A stretch of DNA of 64,000 nucleotides from DASSQJ01 sp963730165 (lineage in GTDB: Bacteria; Actinomycetota; Actinomycetes; Actinomycetales; Dermatophilaceae): positions 124,001-188,000 of the forward strand of contig CAVSQS010000005.1 of NCBI GenBank assembly GCA_963730165.1. Reading direction: 5' to 3'. Below the pieces are notes generated by a model that saw only the letters and a list, made by a program, of their open reading frames with translations, was not told where the DNA came from and made no database searches. This document shows, in pieces, positions 1-7,976 of this stretch. The stretch's first letter is position 1. Each line of letters begins with the position of its first letter. Position numbers and translations under genes: made by a program.

Positions 1-685
1 CAGCGGGGTTCACGGGGTCGTTGCCGAAACCGACGGTGTTGATGGCTTCCTCGTACTCGCACTCCGCGAAGGTCAGCGGCAGCGTGTTGGCCTTCCCGGG
101 CGGTCCCCACGCCATGCGGGAGCACGCCCCCACGGTTGCGCCGCTGCCGGGGAGGAAGAAGCTTCCGAGCTTGTTGGAGCCCTTGCTGTCGGTCAGGGTG
201 TACGTCTCGACGTACTTGATGGTCGGATGGTCCACCAGGGCCTGCGGCAGCGGCGGACACTGGACGAGATCGGTGAGGTCGGCGGTCGACGTGGCGGACG
301 GGCACGGAGGCAGATTCGGCGCACCGGGTACGCGACCACACATCCCGTTCTTCGTGCCGAGCGTTGCGTCGAGCAGGGTGTTCAGGCTGGCCGTGTTGTC
401 GGCGGCGTTGGCCTTGTTCTCGTTGTTGACCGCGCTGATCGTGCTCGCCTTGGTCGGGTCGCAGTCGGCGACGTTGGCCTTGTCGGCGCAGATCCGGGCG
501 AGCTTGGCGACGGCCGCGTCCGCACCGTTCTGCAGCTGGCGCCGCTCGAACATGATGTTGCCGACGTCGATGGCCAGAGCAGAGGCCCCCAGGAGTACTC
601 CGCCCCCGAGGAGCACGGCGACGATCGCAGCGACTCCACCCCGCTCGAAGCGGCGACGGAGGCGTGCCTTGCGAGAAGCGCTCAT
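1..685 (-). CDS. TadG-like Flp pilus-assembly protein, 3' end outside window
   Basis: The reading frame starts at an ATG (683-685) and runs off the left edge with 228 codons visible. Residues 14-62 form the TadG-type N-terminus: a basic leader, the ERGG start, a hydrophobic segment (about residues 18-40), then IDVGNIMFERRQLQNGADAA, the signature of the TadG_N family. The remainder is an extracytoplasmic region with several cysteines. It begins one base after the TadE stop, so it is cotranscribed with tadE and the two pilin genes. TadG-like proteins are membrane-anchored pseudopilin-like components of the tight-adherence pilus. The family is clear; whether the protein carries a von Willebrand domain further on cannot be seen. 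Confidence 0.8.
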   Translation of the reverse strand, partial: MSASRKARLRRRFERGGVAAIVAVLLGGGVLLGASALAIDVGNIMFERRQLQNGADAAVAKLARICADKANVADCDPTKASTISAVNNENKANAADNTASLNTLLDATLGTKNGMCGRVPGAPNLPPCPSATSTADLTDLVQCPPLPQALVDHPTIKYVETYTLTDSKGSNKLGSFFLPGSGATVGACSRMAWGPPGKANTLPLTFAECEYEEAINTVGFGNDPVNPA

Positions 686-686
686 G

Positions 687-1094
687 TCAACACCCTTGTA
701 CGGACTTTCCGGTCATCGATGTGGGAAGCGTGCCGGGGAGGAAGGCGAGGAAGTACCACTGGAACGGCGCCGATACCGTGACGGTCACGTTGTCCGGCAC
801 AGGCGATCCGGTGCAGGCGGTCGCGGGGCTCACGGTAACCGTGGCCGAGGCGAGCGGGTTGAGGTCGGCAGCGGCCTGCGCTCGGGTGGTGATGTTTCCA
901 AGCTGGGCCGCATCCTGGGTCAGCACGGCGACGCGAGTCCCCTCGCGAGCCGCATTGGTGACGATCACCTCTGTCATGAACGCGCGCCCGAAGTCGATGA
1001 TCCCCCCGACGAGCAGGATGAGGAGGGGCAGCACGATGGCCATCTCGACGGCGGCGGCACCGCGCTCACGAGTTCGCTCGAGCCGGCGGGACAT
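687..1094 (-). CDS. TadE-family pseudopilin
   Basis: A 135-residue protein with the TadE signature at residues 10-40: ERGAAAVEMAIVLPLL followed by a single hydrophobic helix and DFGRAF. The Gly-Ala-x-x-x-Glu arrangement resembles the prepilin-peptidase site of Flp-type pseudopilins. The start was placed at the ATG at 1094 because AAGGAGGAGG lies just upstream; an upstream in-frame start would add 13 residues without a ribosome site. It lies between the Flp pilin at 1215-1385 and the TadG-like gene, one base from the latter. The role is minor pilin or assembly component at the cytoplasmic membrane. Confidence 0.85.
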   Translation of the reverse strand: MSRRLERTRERGAAAVEMAIVLPLLILLVGGIIDFGRAFMTEVIVTNAAREGTRVAVLTQDAAQLGNITTRAQAAADLNPLASATVTVSPATACTGSPVPDNVTVTVSAPFQWYFLAFLPGTLPTSMTGKSVQGC

Positions 1095-1214
1095 GGCCCC
1101 TCCTCCTTGTCGCTTGTGTACGTGCTGTTGCATCGGAGCGTTCTCGGGTGATGGCGCCCATTAAACAGCAGGGATCTCGGCGCCCGATGCCAGCTCGGGG
1201 TGTGGTATGCCCTG

Positions 1215-1385
1215 TCAGATCTTGCCCGCAGCGTCGACGAAGACCGACGAGAGGGTGTTGCCCAGGGCCAGGACCGCCAAGATGATGACGAGGGCGATGA
1301 AGGTCACCATGAGGGCGTACTCGACGGCTGTCGCGCCGGCCTCGCCCGTGACGCGGGCCTTGAGCGTTCGTGCAATGCGTGCCAT
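1215..1385 (-). CDS. Flp/Fap-type pilin (second of pair)
   Basis: A 56-residue prepilin. Residues 14-23 (GEAGATAVEY) contain the Flp processing site: cleavage after Gly17 would leave Ala at +1 and the conserved Glu22-Tyr23 pair at +5/+6, followed by a hydrophobic helix to about residue 42. Such pilins polymerise into the tight-adherence pilus after cleavage by a TadV-type peptidase, which is not in this window. It is paralogous to the pilin at 1500-1679 and separated from it by a 114-bp gap that contains a strong hairpin. Upstream, GCAGGAGGAACGCC precedes the ATG and gives a good ribosome site. Confidence 0.85.
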   Translation of the reverse strand: MARIARTLKARVTGEAGATAVEYALMVTFIALVIILAVLALGNTLSSVFVDAAGKI

Positions 1386-1425
1386 TGGGGCGTTCCTCCT
1401 GCAGGACCTCTGAGGGAATGGACAG

Positions 1426-1473
1426 CGAGGGCGCCGGCTCGCTCGGGAGAACCGACCGAGGCCGACGCCCTCG
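1426..1473 (-). terminator. intercistronic hairpin between the two pilin genes
   Basis: The inverted repeat cgagggcg (1426-1433) and cgccctcg (1466-1473) continues inwards, after one mismatch, with four more pairs. On the reverse strand it lies about 26 nt after the stop of the upstream pilin. There is no T-tract, so it may act as an mRNA-stabilising or partial-termination structure rather than a full terminator. Confidence 0.45.
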
Positions 1474-1499
1474 TTCTGTCGTTCAGATCGGAACCGACG

Positions 1500-1679
1500 T
1501 CAGATCTGGGTCGCGACGTCGTCGAACAGGCTCGAGAGCTTGTTGCCGAGCGTCAGGACGGCGATGAGGATGACGACCGCGATCAGGGCCACCATGAGGC
1601 CGTACTCGACGGCGGTGGCGCCCTCCTCCGAGCGGAGGGAGTTGACGCGGGCCTGGAGCTTGACGAGAGCCTTGGTCAT
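1500..1679 (-). CDS. Flp/Fap-type pilin (first of pair)
   Basis: A 59-residue prepilin with the processing motif at residues 18-26 (EEGATAVEY): Gly20 is the predicted cleavage residue and Glu25-Tyr26 the conserved pair. A hydrophobic helix follows to about residue 44. It is the first gene of the pilin-pilin-TadE-TadG transcription unit on this strand. GAAAGGC 7-8 nt before the ATG is a modest ribosome site. The 147-bp region upstream separates it from an unrelated membrane-protein gene on the same strand; I found no convincing promoter in it. Confidence 0.85.
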   Translation of the reverse strand: MTKALVKLQARVNSLRSEEGATAVEYGLMVALIAVVILIAVLTLGNKLSSLFDDVATQI

Positions 1680-1826
1680 GTCTGTTGCCTTTCACGTGGG
1701 GGATGCAGTGGCGGTTGGTGCCCCACCACAGTTGCACCTGCCGACCCTCTGCGTGAATGGCCCGATGGGTCGCCTCTGTGGCAACAAATGGTGGAGCGCC
1801 ATCATCCGTTCGGCCGATGGTGGCGC

Positions 1827-3176
1827 TCAGGACGCGGGGACCAGCAGTACCAGGTCGCCGTCCCTCGCGATGCGCCGCCAGCCGTGTCCCTGCAAACCGT
1901 CGGCACACGCTGGAGCTACGACGAGGAGGTCCGGCCTGGCCTCCGCCGGGACCGTGCAACTGTGCAGGAAGTCGAGGAACTGCCCCTGCACGTCCTGGCG
2001 GAAAGCATCGATCGGGTTGACCGCCCACAGTACGGCGCCCGCCTGGGCGAACGTCTCAGCCTCGGGCTCACGAGCCAGTACGACGCCACCCGCCGACACC
2101 GCGACGACCGCTTCGGCAACATCCTGCCCGGGTGGTCGGAGTTCCGCCGGACGGCGGGCCAGCTGCAAGGACACGAGGACGAGGGCGAGGACCGATACGA
2201 CAACCGTCACTCTCGGGGCGGGGACTGCGCGCGCCGCCGAGGCCCGTGGTGTCGGCGCCCCGCGCGCAATCGCGGCGACGGGCGCCAGGAACAGGACGAG
2301 CCACACGCCGTTCCGGGCGGCGCTCACCGTGCCCACAACCAAACCGATGACCACCAGCCACTCCCACCGCCTCAGGGACTTTGCCGCCAGCAGGAGCAGT
2401 GCGAGGGCGGCCAGAACCATCACCAGATCGAGTGGGTTCCCGAGGTCGATCGGGGACCACAGGTCCGTACGGCGGGCGGCTGCCTCGTTCCTCAACGCCT
2501 CGATGTAGTACACGGGAGTCCGCGATCCGGCCGAGGTGAGCACCAGCGCAGAGGCACTGGCCAGCGCGACGAGCGCCCGCTGCGTCAGGCTGGGCGCCCT
2601 CGCCAGGACGGTGAAGGCCCCGAGGACGGCCAGCCCCACGAGCACAGCGCCGTGCAAGTTGCCCCACAGCACCATGAGTGGGGGAACGAGCCAGAAGACG
2701 GCGGTCGGTCGGGCCTCCTGGCCGCGCAGCGTTGCGCCGAGCAGGACGAACGGGAGCAGCGAGAGCGAAGGGAAACGCACCACGACAAGGGCGCTCGCGG
2801 CACCCGCGACGGCCAGCGAGACCGCGACGGCGAGGCGGCGTTCGTCGGCGCCCATCCTGCGAGCGTCTATGACGAGAACACCGAGCGTGGCAGCAACCAG
2901 GGCGAGATGCAGCACCGGCAGCGCCCACCACCCCAGGGAGTGGACGGCCGAGAGGAGCACCTGAGCGAGCACGGTGGGGTTCGGCCAGTCCTTCTGGGGC
3001 GCCGACGCGAATGGCACACCAGTCGGTACCGCGCCATCGGCTCGAATGCGGTCACCCATGGCGACCACCCACAGGAGGTCGGCCCCGAGCACGAGGGCGC
3101 CCGCGATGAGGACGACCCACAACGCCACGGTGAGCTCACCCAGCGCCAGCCGACGCGACCCGTTCTCACGCTCCAT
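1827..3176 (-). CDS. polytopic membrane protein, GT-C glycosyltransferase-like, unknown specificity
   Basis: A 449-residue protein with roughly nine to ten hydrophobic segments and a soluble C-terminal domain of about 110 residues. It aligns by eye along its length with the divergently transcribed protein at 3356-4828: an LLWVVAMGDRI motif in the first extracytoplasmic loop corresponds to AFWHVLSGQHV there, FWLVPPLMVLWGNLHG to WWLVPLSWVWACSHG, and both end in a similar globular tail. The arrangement (large loop after the first helix, many helices, soluble tail) resembles lipid-linked-sugar-dependent GT-C enzymes. This is inference; no catalytic motif is certain. A GATAGT box 6 nt before the ATG suggests a leaderless transcript. 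Confidence 0.7.
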   Translation of the reverse strand: MERENGSRRLALGELTVALWVVLIAGALVLGADLLWVVAMGDRIRADGAVPTGVPFASAPQKDWPNPTVLAQVLLSAVHSLGWWALPVLHLALVAATLGVLVIDARRMGADERRLAVAVSLAVAGAASALVVVRFPSLSLLPFVLLGATLRGQEARPTAVFWLVPPLMVLWGNLHGAVLVGLAVLGAFTVLARAPSLTQRALVALASASALVLTSAGSRTPVYYIEALRNEAAARRTDLWSPIDLGNPLDLVMVLAALALLLLAAKSLRRWEWLVVIGLVVGTVSAARNGVWLVLFLAPVAAIARGAPTPRASAARAVPAPRVTVVVSVLALVLVSLQLARRPAELRPPGQDVAEAVVAVSAGGVVLAREPEAETFAQAGAVLWAVNPIDAFRQDVQGQFLDFLHSCTVPAEARPDLLVVAPACADGLQGHGWRRIARDGDLVLLVPAS

Positions 3177-3182
3177 GCCCTC

Positions 3183-3188
3183 ACTATC
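3183..3188 (-). promoter_or_regulatory. -10 box GATAGT, probable leaderless promoter
   Basis: On the reverse strand GATAGT ends 6 nt before the ATG at 3176, and no Shine-Dalgarno sequence intervenes. The two most conserved -10 positions (A2, T6) are present. No clear -35 element was seen. Confidence 0.4.
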
Positions 3189-3226
3189 CCCGGCCTCTGG
3201 GTCCGTGGTGACACGACAGGCCGGGG
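3188..3226. promoter_or_regulatory. 9-bp perfect inverted repeat in divergent intergenic region
   Basis: ccccggcct (3188-3196) and aggccgggg (3218-3226) are exact reverse complements separated by 21 bp. They lie just upstream of the -10 box of the reverse gene and 130 bp before the forward gene. This could be an operator for both divergent genes, or an RNA hairpin in a forward leader. Confidence 0.35.
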
Positions 3227-3355
3227 CTCACGCGGCGCTTGCGGCGATCCTCCTGCGCCCCCCACCCGATCTCTGGTTCCATGTCGGAGGGTCGTGTCCG
3301 CCTGCCGGTCGCACGGCATCGCCTCCTCCGCCCACACACTCGAAAGGGCCTCAGC

Positions 3356-4828
3356 ATGCACTCGACGACCGAGGGCCCGCGGGCATCCGCGGTCGTCGCG
3401 ACGGAGCCTGTCACCCGGCCCGCGACCGAGCGGCTTCGCCCACCAACGCTCATCGCCCTGGTCACCCTCGCCGTCGCGCCCTTCGTGGCGCTCCACCTGC
3501 GCCTCACCCCGGTCGACGACCCCGATGCGTTCTGGCACGTCCTGTCAGGCCAGCACGTGTGGACCTCACACCAGGTCGTCGTGGCCGACCCATACGGATG
3601 GTTCAGTACCAACACCTGGGTGCAGATCGACTGGCTCAGCGACCTCGCGATGGCAGGCCTGTACGCCCTTGCCGGGCTCGCCGGGGTGTCGTGGATGTAC
3701 ACGACGCTGGGGATCCTCCTGATGGGCTCCCTCTACGCCCTGACCCGTCAGGTTGCCGACCCCCTCGTCGCCGGCATCGTCGCTCTCACGGCCTGGGCAG
3801 GTACCTCAGCGAGCCAGGCGTTCCGGCCGCAGACCGTGTCCTTCGTCCTCCTCGCGATAAGCCTCCTCGCCTGGCGCCGCGTCCAGAACGGCTCCGGGTC
3901 GGTCCCGTGGTGGCTCGTCCCCCTCAGTTGGGTGTGGGCGTGCAGTCACGGCCTGTGGTTCCTCGGACCCCTGGTGGGGCTTGCCGTCGTCACCGGGCTC
4001 GCGTTCGACCGAACCCTCGAGCGCAAGTACCTCCTGCGGCTTGCCGCGGTACCCCTGAGCAGCATCGCGGCGGGCGCTCTCACACCGATCGGTCCCTCAA
4101 TCCTCGCTTCGCCGTTCACCGTGAACTCGTACGCGGGGCTGGTCTCGGAGTACCGACCGCCCGATATCCACGAGCCCTACGTCGCTGCGACAGTCCTGCT
4201 CCTGGCGGTCGCCGCCATCGGCTGGGGCCGCGCCACCGAGCGAGCCTCGTGGGCCGACATCCTGCTATGGGGCATGGCGTTCGGGTTCCTCCTGCTCTAC
4301 GCGCGCACGGTGGCTCTCGGCGCGATCATCGCGGCCGCCCTCGCCGCGGCCGCTCTGACGATGTTGCTGCCCCTTCCGGCCGCTGGAGGAGGACGTCGTC
4401 TGGAATGCATTCTGCTACCGGCAGCAGGTCTGGCCGCGATCATCGCGGCTGCTGTGCTCGCCCCGAGCCTCGCCGGTCGGGCCGGCGACATGCCCACCGC
4501 GCTCGACACCGCCATCGACGAGCTCCCGGCGGACACCGTCGTGTTCAACGACGACGGGGTCGGTGGGTGGCTGCTGCTCGAGCATCCTGACGTCCACCCC
4601 GTCATCGACACCCGCACGTATCTCTTCGACATCCCGTACATCACCGACTACATGCAGGCTCGCGCTGCCCGGAGCGGATGGCAGGGGTTCCTGACAGACA
4701 CCGGCGCGCAGGCAGCCCTGCTCAGGACGGACGAACCTCTCGTCGAGGCGCTGACCACCACTGCAGGGTGGCGTCAGGAAGAGACTCGTGATGGTTTCGT
4801 GCTCTTGGTCGCTCCTGGGATCGGGTGA
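3356..4828 (+). CDS. polytopic membrane protein, GT-C-like, paralogue of the divergent gene
   Basis: A 490-residue protein starting at the ATG preceded by GAAAGGG. The first helix (about residues 32-50) is followed by a loop with DDPDAFWHVLSGQHV and WVQIDWLSD, then about nine further helices, and a C-terminal soluble domain from about residue 375 (DTRTYLFDIPYITDYM). The loop acids and the overall plan resemble GT-C membrane glycosyltransferases, but the acceptor and donor are unknown. Its stop codon overlaps the start of the next gene (GTGA), so the two are translationally coupled. It heads the forward polysaccharide operon. Confidence 0.7.
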   Translation: MHSTTEGPRASAVVATEPVTRPATERLRPPTLIALVTLAVAPFVALHLRLTPVDDPDAFWHVLSGQHVWTSHQVVVADPYGWFSTNTWVQIDWLSDLAMAGLYALAGLAGVSWMYTTLGILLMGSLYALTRQVADPLVAGIVALTAWAGTSASQAFRPQTVSFVLLAISLLAWRRVQNGSGSVPWWLVPLSWVWACSHGLWFLGPLVGLAVVTGLAFDRTLERKYLLRLAAVPLSSIAAGALTPIGPSILASPFTVNSYAGLVSEYRPPDIHEPYVAATVLLLAVAAIGWGRATERASWADILLWGMAFGFLLLYARTVALGAIIAAALAAAALTMLLPLPAAGGGRRLECILLPAAGLAAIIAAAVLAPSLAGRAGDMPTALDTAIDELPADTVVFNDDGVGGWLLLEHPDVHPVIDTRTYLFDIPYITDYMQARAARSGWQGFLTDTGAQAALLRTDEPLVEALTTTAGWRQEETRDGFVLLVAPGIG

Positions 4829-6798
4829 CCGTGTCCCGCGCCGACACACCGGTCGCGGAGCCCGCGAACGACGTCGACCGCCCTCCGTACAGGACGGGCG
4901 GGCCACGCAAGCGCGCCCCGTCAGTGGCGCTCGCGGTGGCCGCCGGAGCCACTCTCGTCACGGCAACCCTCCTCGCCCTCCTCCCGGCTCGATGGCCGGG
5001 CATCGCCCTCGGGATCGTCGCACTCCTGCTCGCCCCGTCGGCTCGGGGGATCGACCGCCGGCTCGTGGTCAACCTCAGCCTCGCACTGGGCCTGGCGCCC
5101 CTCCTTCTCTGGTTGCCGACCTGGGCGGGCCACAACGCGGCGTGGGTGTACGGCGTCGCGATAGGCGTTGGCGCGACCACCGGCGCGGCGGTCCGCAACG
5201 GTCCCACGATCCTGGCCCCAACGGTGCGCAGGCGGGATGCTGCCATCGGGATCGCCGGGACTTTCGCCGCGCTCATCTCCCTACCTCTCAGCAACGCCGG
5301 GCGACCGGATCGGGCCCTCAGCATGCTGAGCACAGGCCTCGACCACGGCTACCACTTCACGATGTTTCTCGAGCACAGGCTGGCGGCAATCGGGTCGCCG
5401 CTGCTCGCGGCGAATGCGGATGCGAGCGGCTTCGCCTTCTCCGGCTACCCGCAGTGGTTCCACCGGATGCTCACGGTCCTGGCGCAGGGAGCATTCGGTG
5501 ACCCGTCGAGTGCGCCGGTGGAGCTGATCCGGTACGCAGCACTGCAGTGGGCATGCTTCATCCTCCTGGCCGTGCTGATGACCGCGGCCCTCCTCCAGGC
5601 ACTGCCCGACAGCACCCCCCCGCTGATGGTCGTACCCGCCGTCGCCATCGTCTGGAGCCTTGTGCTCGGAGTCCCCGGGGCCATCAACCTCATCCAGGGT
5701 CACCTGAGCTTCCTGCTGGCGGCCAGCGCCCCGGTCGTCCTCTTCCTGCTCCTGGTCGCGCCGAGGCGGCTACGGCCGGTCGACCTCGTTGCATCGTGCG
5801 CCCTGGTCATCCTCTCGGCGTCGTGGGTGCTGCTGTTGCCCCTCGCGGCAGCCGCGGCCGCTCCGGTGCTCCTGCTGCTCTGGGAACGCCTGACCCCGGC
5901 GGTCCGATGGATCGCCGCAGGGGCCGCTGCGGCTACAGGGGTCGCGGCCTTCGCCCTGTTCGTCCTCCCCTGGCTCAACAGTGCCGGGCTCGAGGCGTTG
6001 ACGCGCGACGGCACGGTCCCGAAGGTCGCGCTCCCGGTCATCGTCCTATTGCTCCTCGGATGCCCGGTGCTCGTTGCGGGCATCAACCGGAGAGCGGGGG
6101 ATCGACGGCTCCTGAGACCGCACGTCGTCGTCCTCGCCACGTCGGCCGTCCCCCCCGCGGGTCTGGCCTGGTTCCAAGTCGCGAGCACGGGACAACTGTC
6201 CTACTACTTCTGGAAGCTCGCCCTCGGCTCGCTCGTCGTCTCGGTCGTGGTGACGGTCCACGCTGTGGTGACAGCACTCACCCACGACCGGAGCACCACG
6301 CCGACCGGCCCGCGGGCCCGATTCGCGGCGCTGGCCGTCACCCTGCTCGCCGCGATCGGGTTGGGCGGCGCGCTGCAGGAGTTCACGGCGCCGTCCGTGG
6401 TCTGGGCAGGCATCCTGCCGTCCTCGATCGCGGAGCGCGCCGACTCGGGCGCTGCCGGCGACGTCGACCTCGTGCTCGACCTCGCCGCGTCCACGCCTCA
6501 GGAGCAGGCAGCACGATCCCGCCTCCTGGCCACCAGGCCCCGGGACATGAACACCGGTCATGCGCTGGTGTGGTTCCACGCCCTGAGCCACTCATCAACC
6601 CACAGGGCCATGGACGAGAACACCCTCGCGTTCCAGCTGGCCGACAACCCTGACGACGTGGCCCTGGGCGTCAGGATCGCGCAACTTACGCTCGCCGAAC
6701 CCGATCGGCTGGTCCTCGTGACGGATGCCCGGCTCCACGACGCCATCATGGCCGCCGTCCCGGCAGACGAGGCGAAGCGCGTGGTACTGGTGGGCTGA
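4825..6798 (+). CDS. large polytopic membrane protein, probable polysaccharide-assembly enzyme
   Basis: A 657-residue protein starting at a GTG that overlaps the stop codon of the preceding gene. After a hydrophilic N-terminus of about 30 residues it has roughly 12 hydrophobic helices. A large loop after the first helices contains DHGYHFTMFLEHRLA and GYPQWFHRML, and a soluble C-terminal region starts near residue 520. It lacks motifs of Wzy or GT-C families that I can name with certainty, so the role (oligosaccharide transfer or polymerisation) is inferred from context. A 107-bp gap separates it from the next glycosyltransferase gene. Confidence 0.6.
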   Translation: MTVSRADTPVAEPANDVDRPPYRTGGPRKRAPSVALAVAAGATLVTATLLALLPARWPGIALGIVALLLAPSARGIDRRLVVNLSLALGLAPLLLWLPTWAGHNAAWVYGVAIGVGATTGAAVRNGPTILAPTVRRRDAAIGIAGTFAALISLPLSNAGRPDRALSMLSTGLDHGYHFTMFLEHRLAAIGSPLLAANADASGFAFSGYPQWFHRMLTVLAQGAFGDPSSAPVELIRYAALQWACFILLAVLMTAALLQALPDSTPPLMVVPAVAIVWSLVLGVPGAINLIQGHLSFLLAASAPVVLFLLLVAPRRLRPVDLVASCALVILSASWVLLLPLAAAAAAPVLLLLWERLTPAVRWIAAGAAAATGVAAFALFVLPWLNSAGLEALTRDGTVPKVALPVIVLLLLGCPVLVAGINRRAGDRRLLRPHVVVLATSAVPPAGLAWFQVASTGQLSYYFWKLALGSLVVSVVVTVHAVVTALTHDRSTTPTGPRARFAALAVTLLAAIGLGGALQEFTAPSVVWAGILPSSIAERADSGAAGDVDLVLDLAASTPQEQAARSRLLATRPRDMNTGHALVWFHALSHSSTHRAMDENTLAFQLADNPDDVALGVRIAQLTLAEPDRLVLVTDARLHDAIMAAVPADEAKRVVLVG

Positions 6799-6905
6799 CG
6801 GCACCCGAGCCGACTGGCCGGCGGAGACCCCGATCTCCGGCGAGATCCACGCCAGCGACACTATGCTGACCGGGCCAGCACCAGCAGACGACCTTGGGAC
6901 CACTC

Positions 6906-7976
6906 GTGACGACCGACCGGTTCAGCGGACTGCGTATCGCCGCGATCGTGCCGTGCCACAACGAGGAGCAGTCCGTCGCGGCCGTCATCTCCGAGCTCCA
7001 GCGGGCTGTGCCCGGAATCGACGTCGTCGTGTACGACAACGCGAGCACCGATCGTACGGCGGAGGTCGCCCGCCAAGCCGGCGCCGAGGTCCGCTCCGAG
7101 GCCTGCCCAGGCAAGGGGAACGTCATCCGGCGCGCTCTGGCGGATCTCGAGGCAGACCTCTACGTCATGATCGACGGAGACGACACCTACGACGCCACGG
7201 CGCTGCCGGAGATGATCGAGACTCTTGTCGATGGTCCGTACGATCAGGTCACGGGCGTCCGCGTCGCGCGGTCGAAGGACGCTTACCGCTCCGGCCACGA
7301 GCTCGGCAATCGAGCCTTCAACAAGATCGTCTCGGTGATCTTCCGGCGGCCGGTGACTGACATGCTCAGCGGCTACCGGGTCTTCTCGCGCCGCTTCGTG
7401 AAGTCGTTCCCGGCGATCTCACGGGCCTTCGAGATCGAGACCGAGCTCACCGTTCACGCCATCAACAACCGTGTGCCGCAGGCCGAGGTATTCGTGGGCT
7501 TCAAGGACCGCGCGGAGGGGTCCGACAGCAAGTTGCGCACCTACCATGACGGCTTCCGCATCGCTCGCATGATCACCCGCCTCCTGCACCACGAACGGCC
7601 GTTGGCGCTCTACTCGACGCTCGCGACGCTGACGGTCCTCACGGCCATCGGGCTGGGCCTACCCGTCATCGACGAGTACCTCAGGACCGGCCTGGTCGGG
7701 CGATTCCCCACCGCTTTCCTGGCCGCATCGCTCGTCGTCGTCGCCTTCATCGTCCTCGTGGTCGGGATCCTGCTCGACGGGCTGCGCAAAGTGCGACAGG
7801 AGACCACGCGAATCGCGTACATGACCATCCCGGCACCTCCCTATGCCCCAAGGGACCGGTCCATCCCCTCGGAGGTGGAGCCGCCGGGCGACCGTCCGAA
7901 GGTGCACCCATCGCCGGACACCACGGCAGCGCTTCGAGAGTCGAAACCGTCGCAGCGTTCCACGGAGCGAGTTTGA
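6906..7976 (+). CDS. family 2 glycosyltransferase, DPM1-like, with C-terminal membrane helices
   Basis: A 356-residue protein using GTG at 6906 with GGGA upstream; an in-frame TTG at 6894 is an alternative start. The N-terminal GT-A domain (residues 9-220) contains IVPCHNEEQ, the YDNASTDRT loop and the metal-binding DGDDTY motif (90-95), typical of polyprenyl-phosphate sugar transferases. Two hydrophobic helices (about 235-260 and 270-295) anchor it in the membrane, followed by a basic and proline-rich cytoplasmic tail. Likely role: transfer of a sugar from a nucleotide donor to a polyprenyl phosphate. The donor is unknown. Its stop overlaps the next start (TTGA). Confidence 0.85.
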   Translation: MTTDRFSGLRIAAIVPCHNEEQSVAAVISELQRAVPGIDVVVYDNASTDRTAEVARQAGAEVRSEACPGKGNVIRRALADLEADLYVMIDGDDTYDATALPEMIETLVDGPYDQVTGVRVARSKDAYRSGHELGNRAFNKIVSVIFRRPVTDMLSGYRVFSRRFVKSFPAISRAFEIETELTVHAINNRVPQAEVFVGFKDRAEGSDSKLRTYHDGFRIARMITRLLHHERPLALYSTLATLTVLTAIGLGLPVIDEYLRTGLVGRFPTAFLAASLVVVAFIVLVVGILLDGLRKVRQETTRIAYMTIPAPPYAPRDRSIPSEVEPPGDRPKVHPSPDTTAALRESKPSQRSTERV

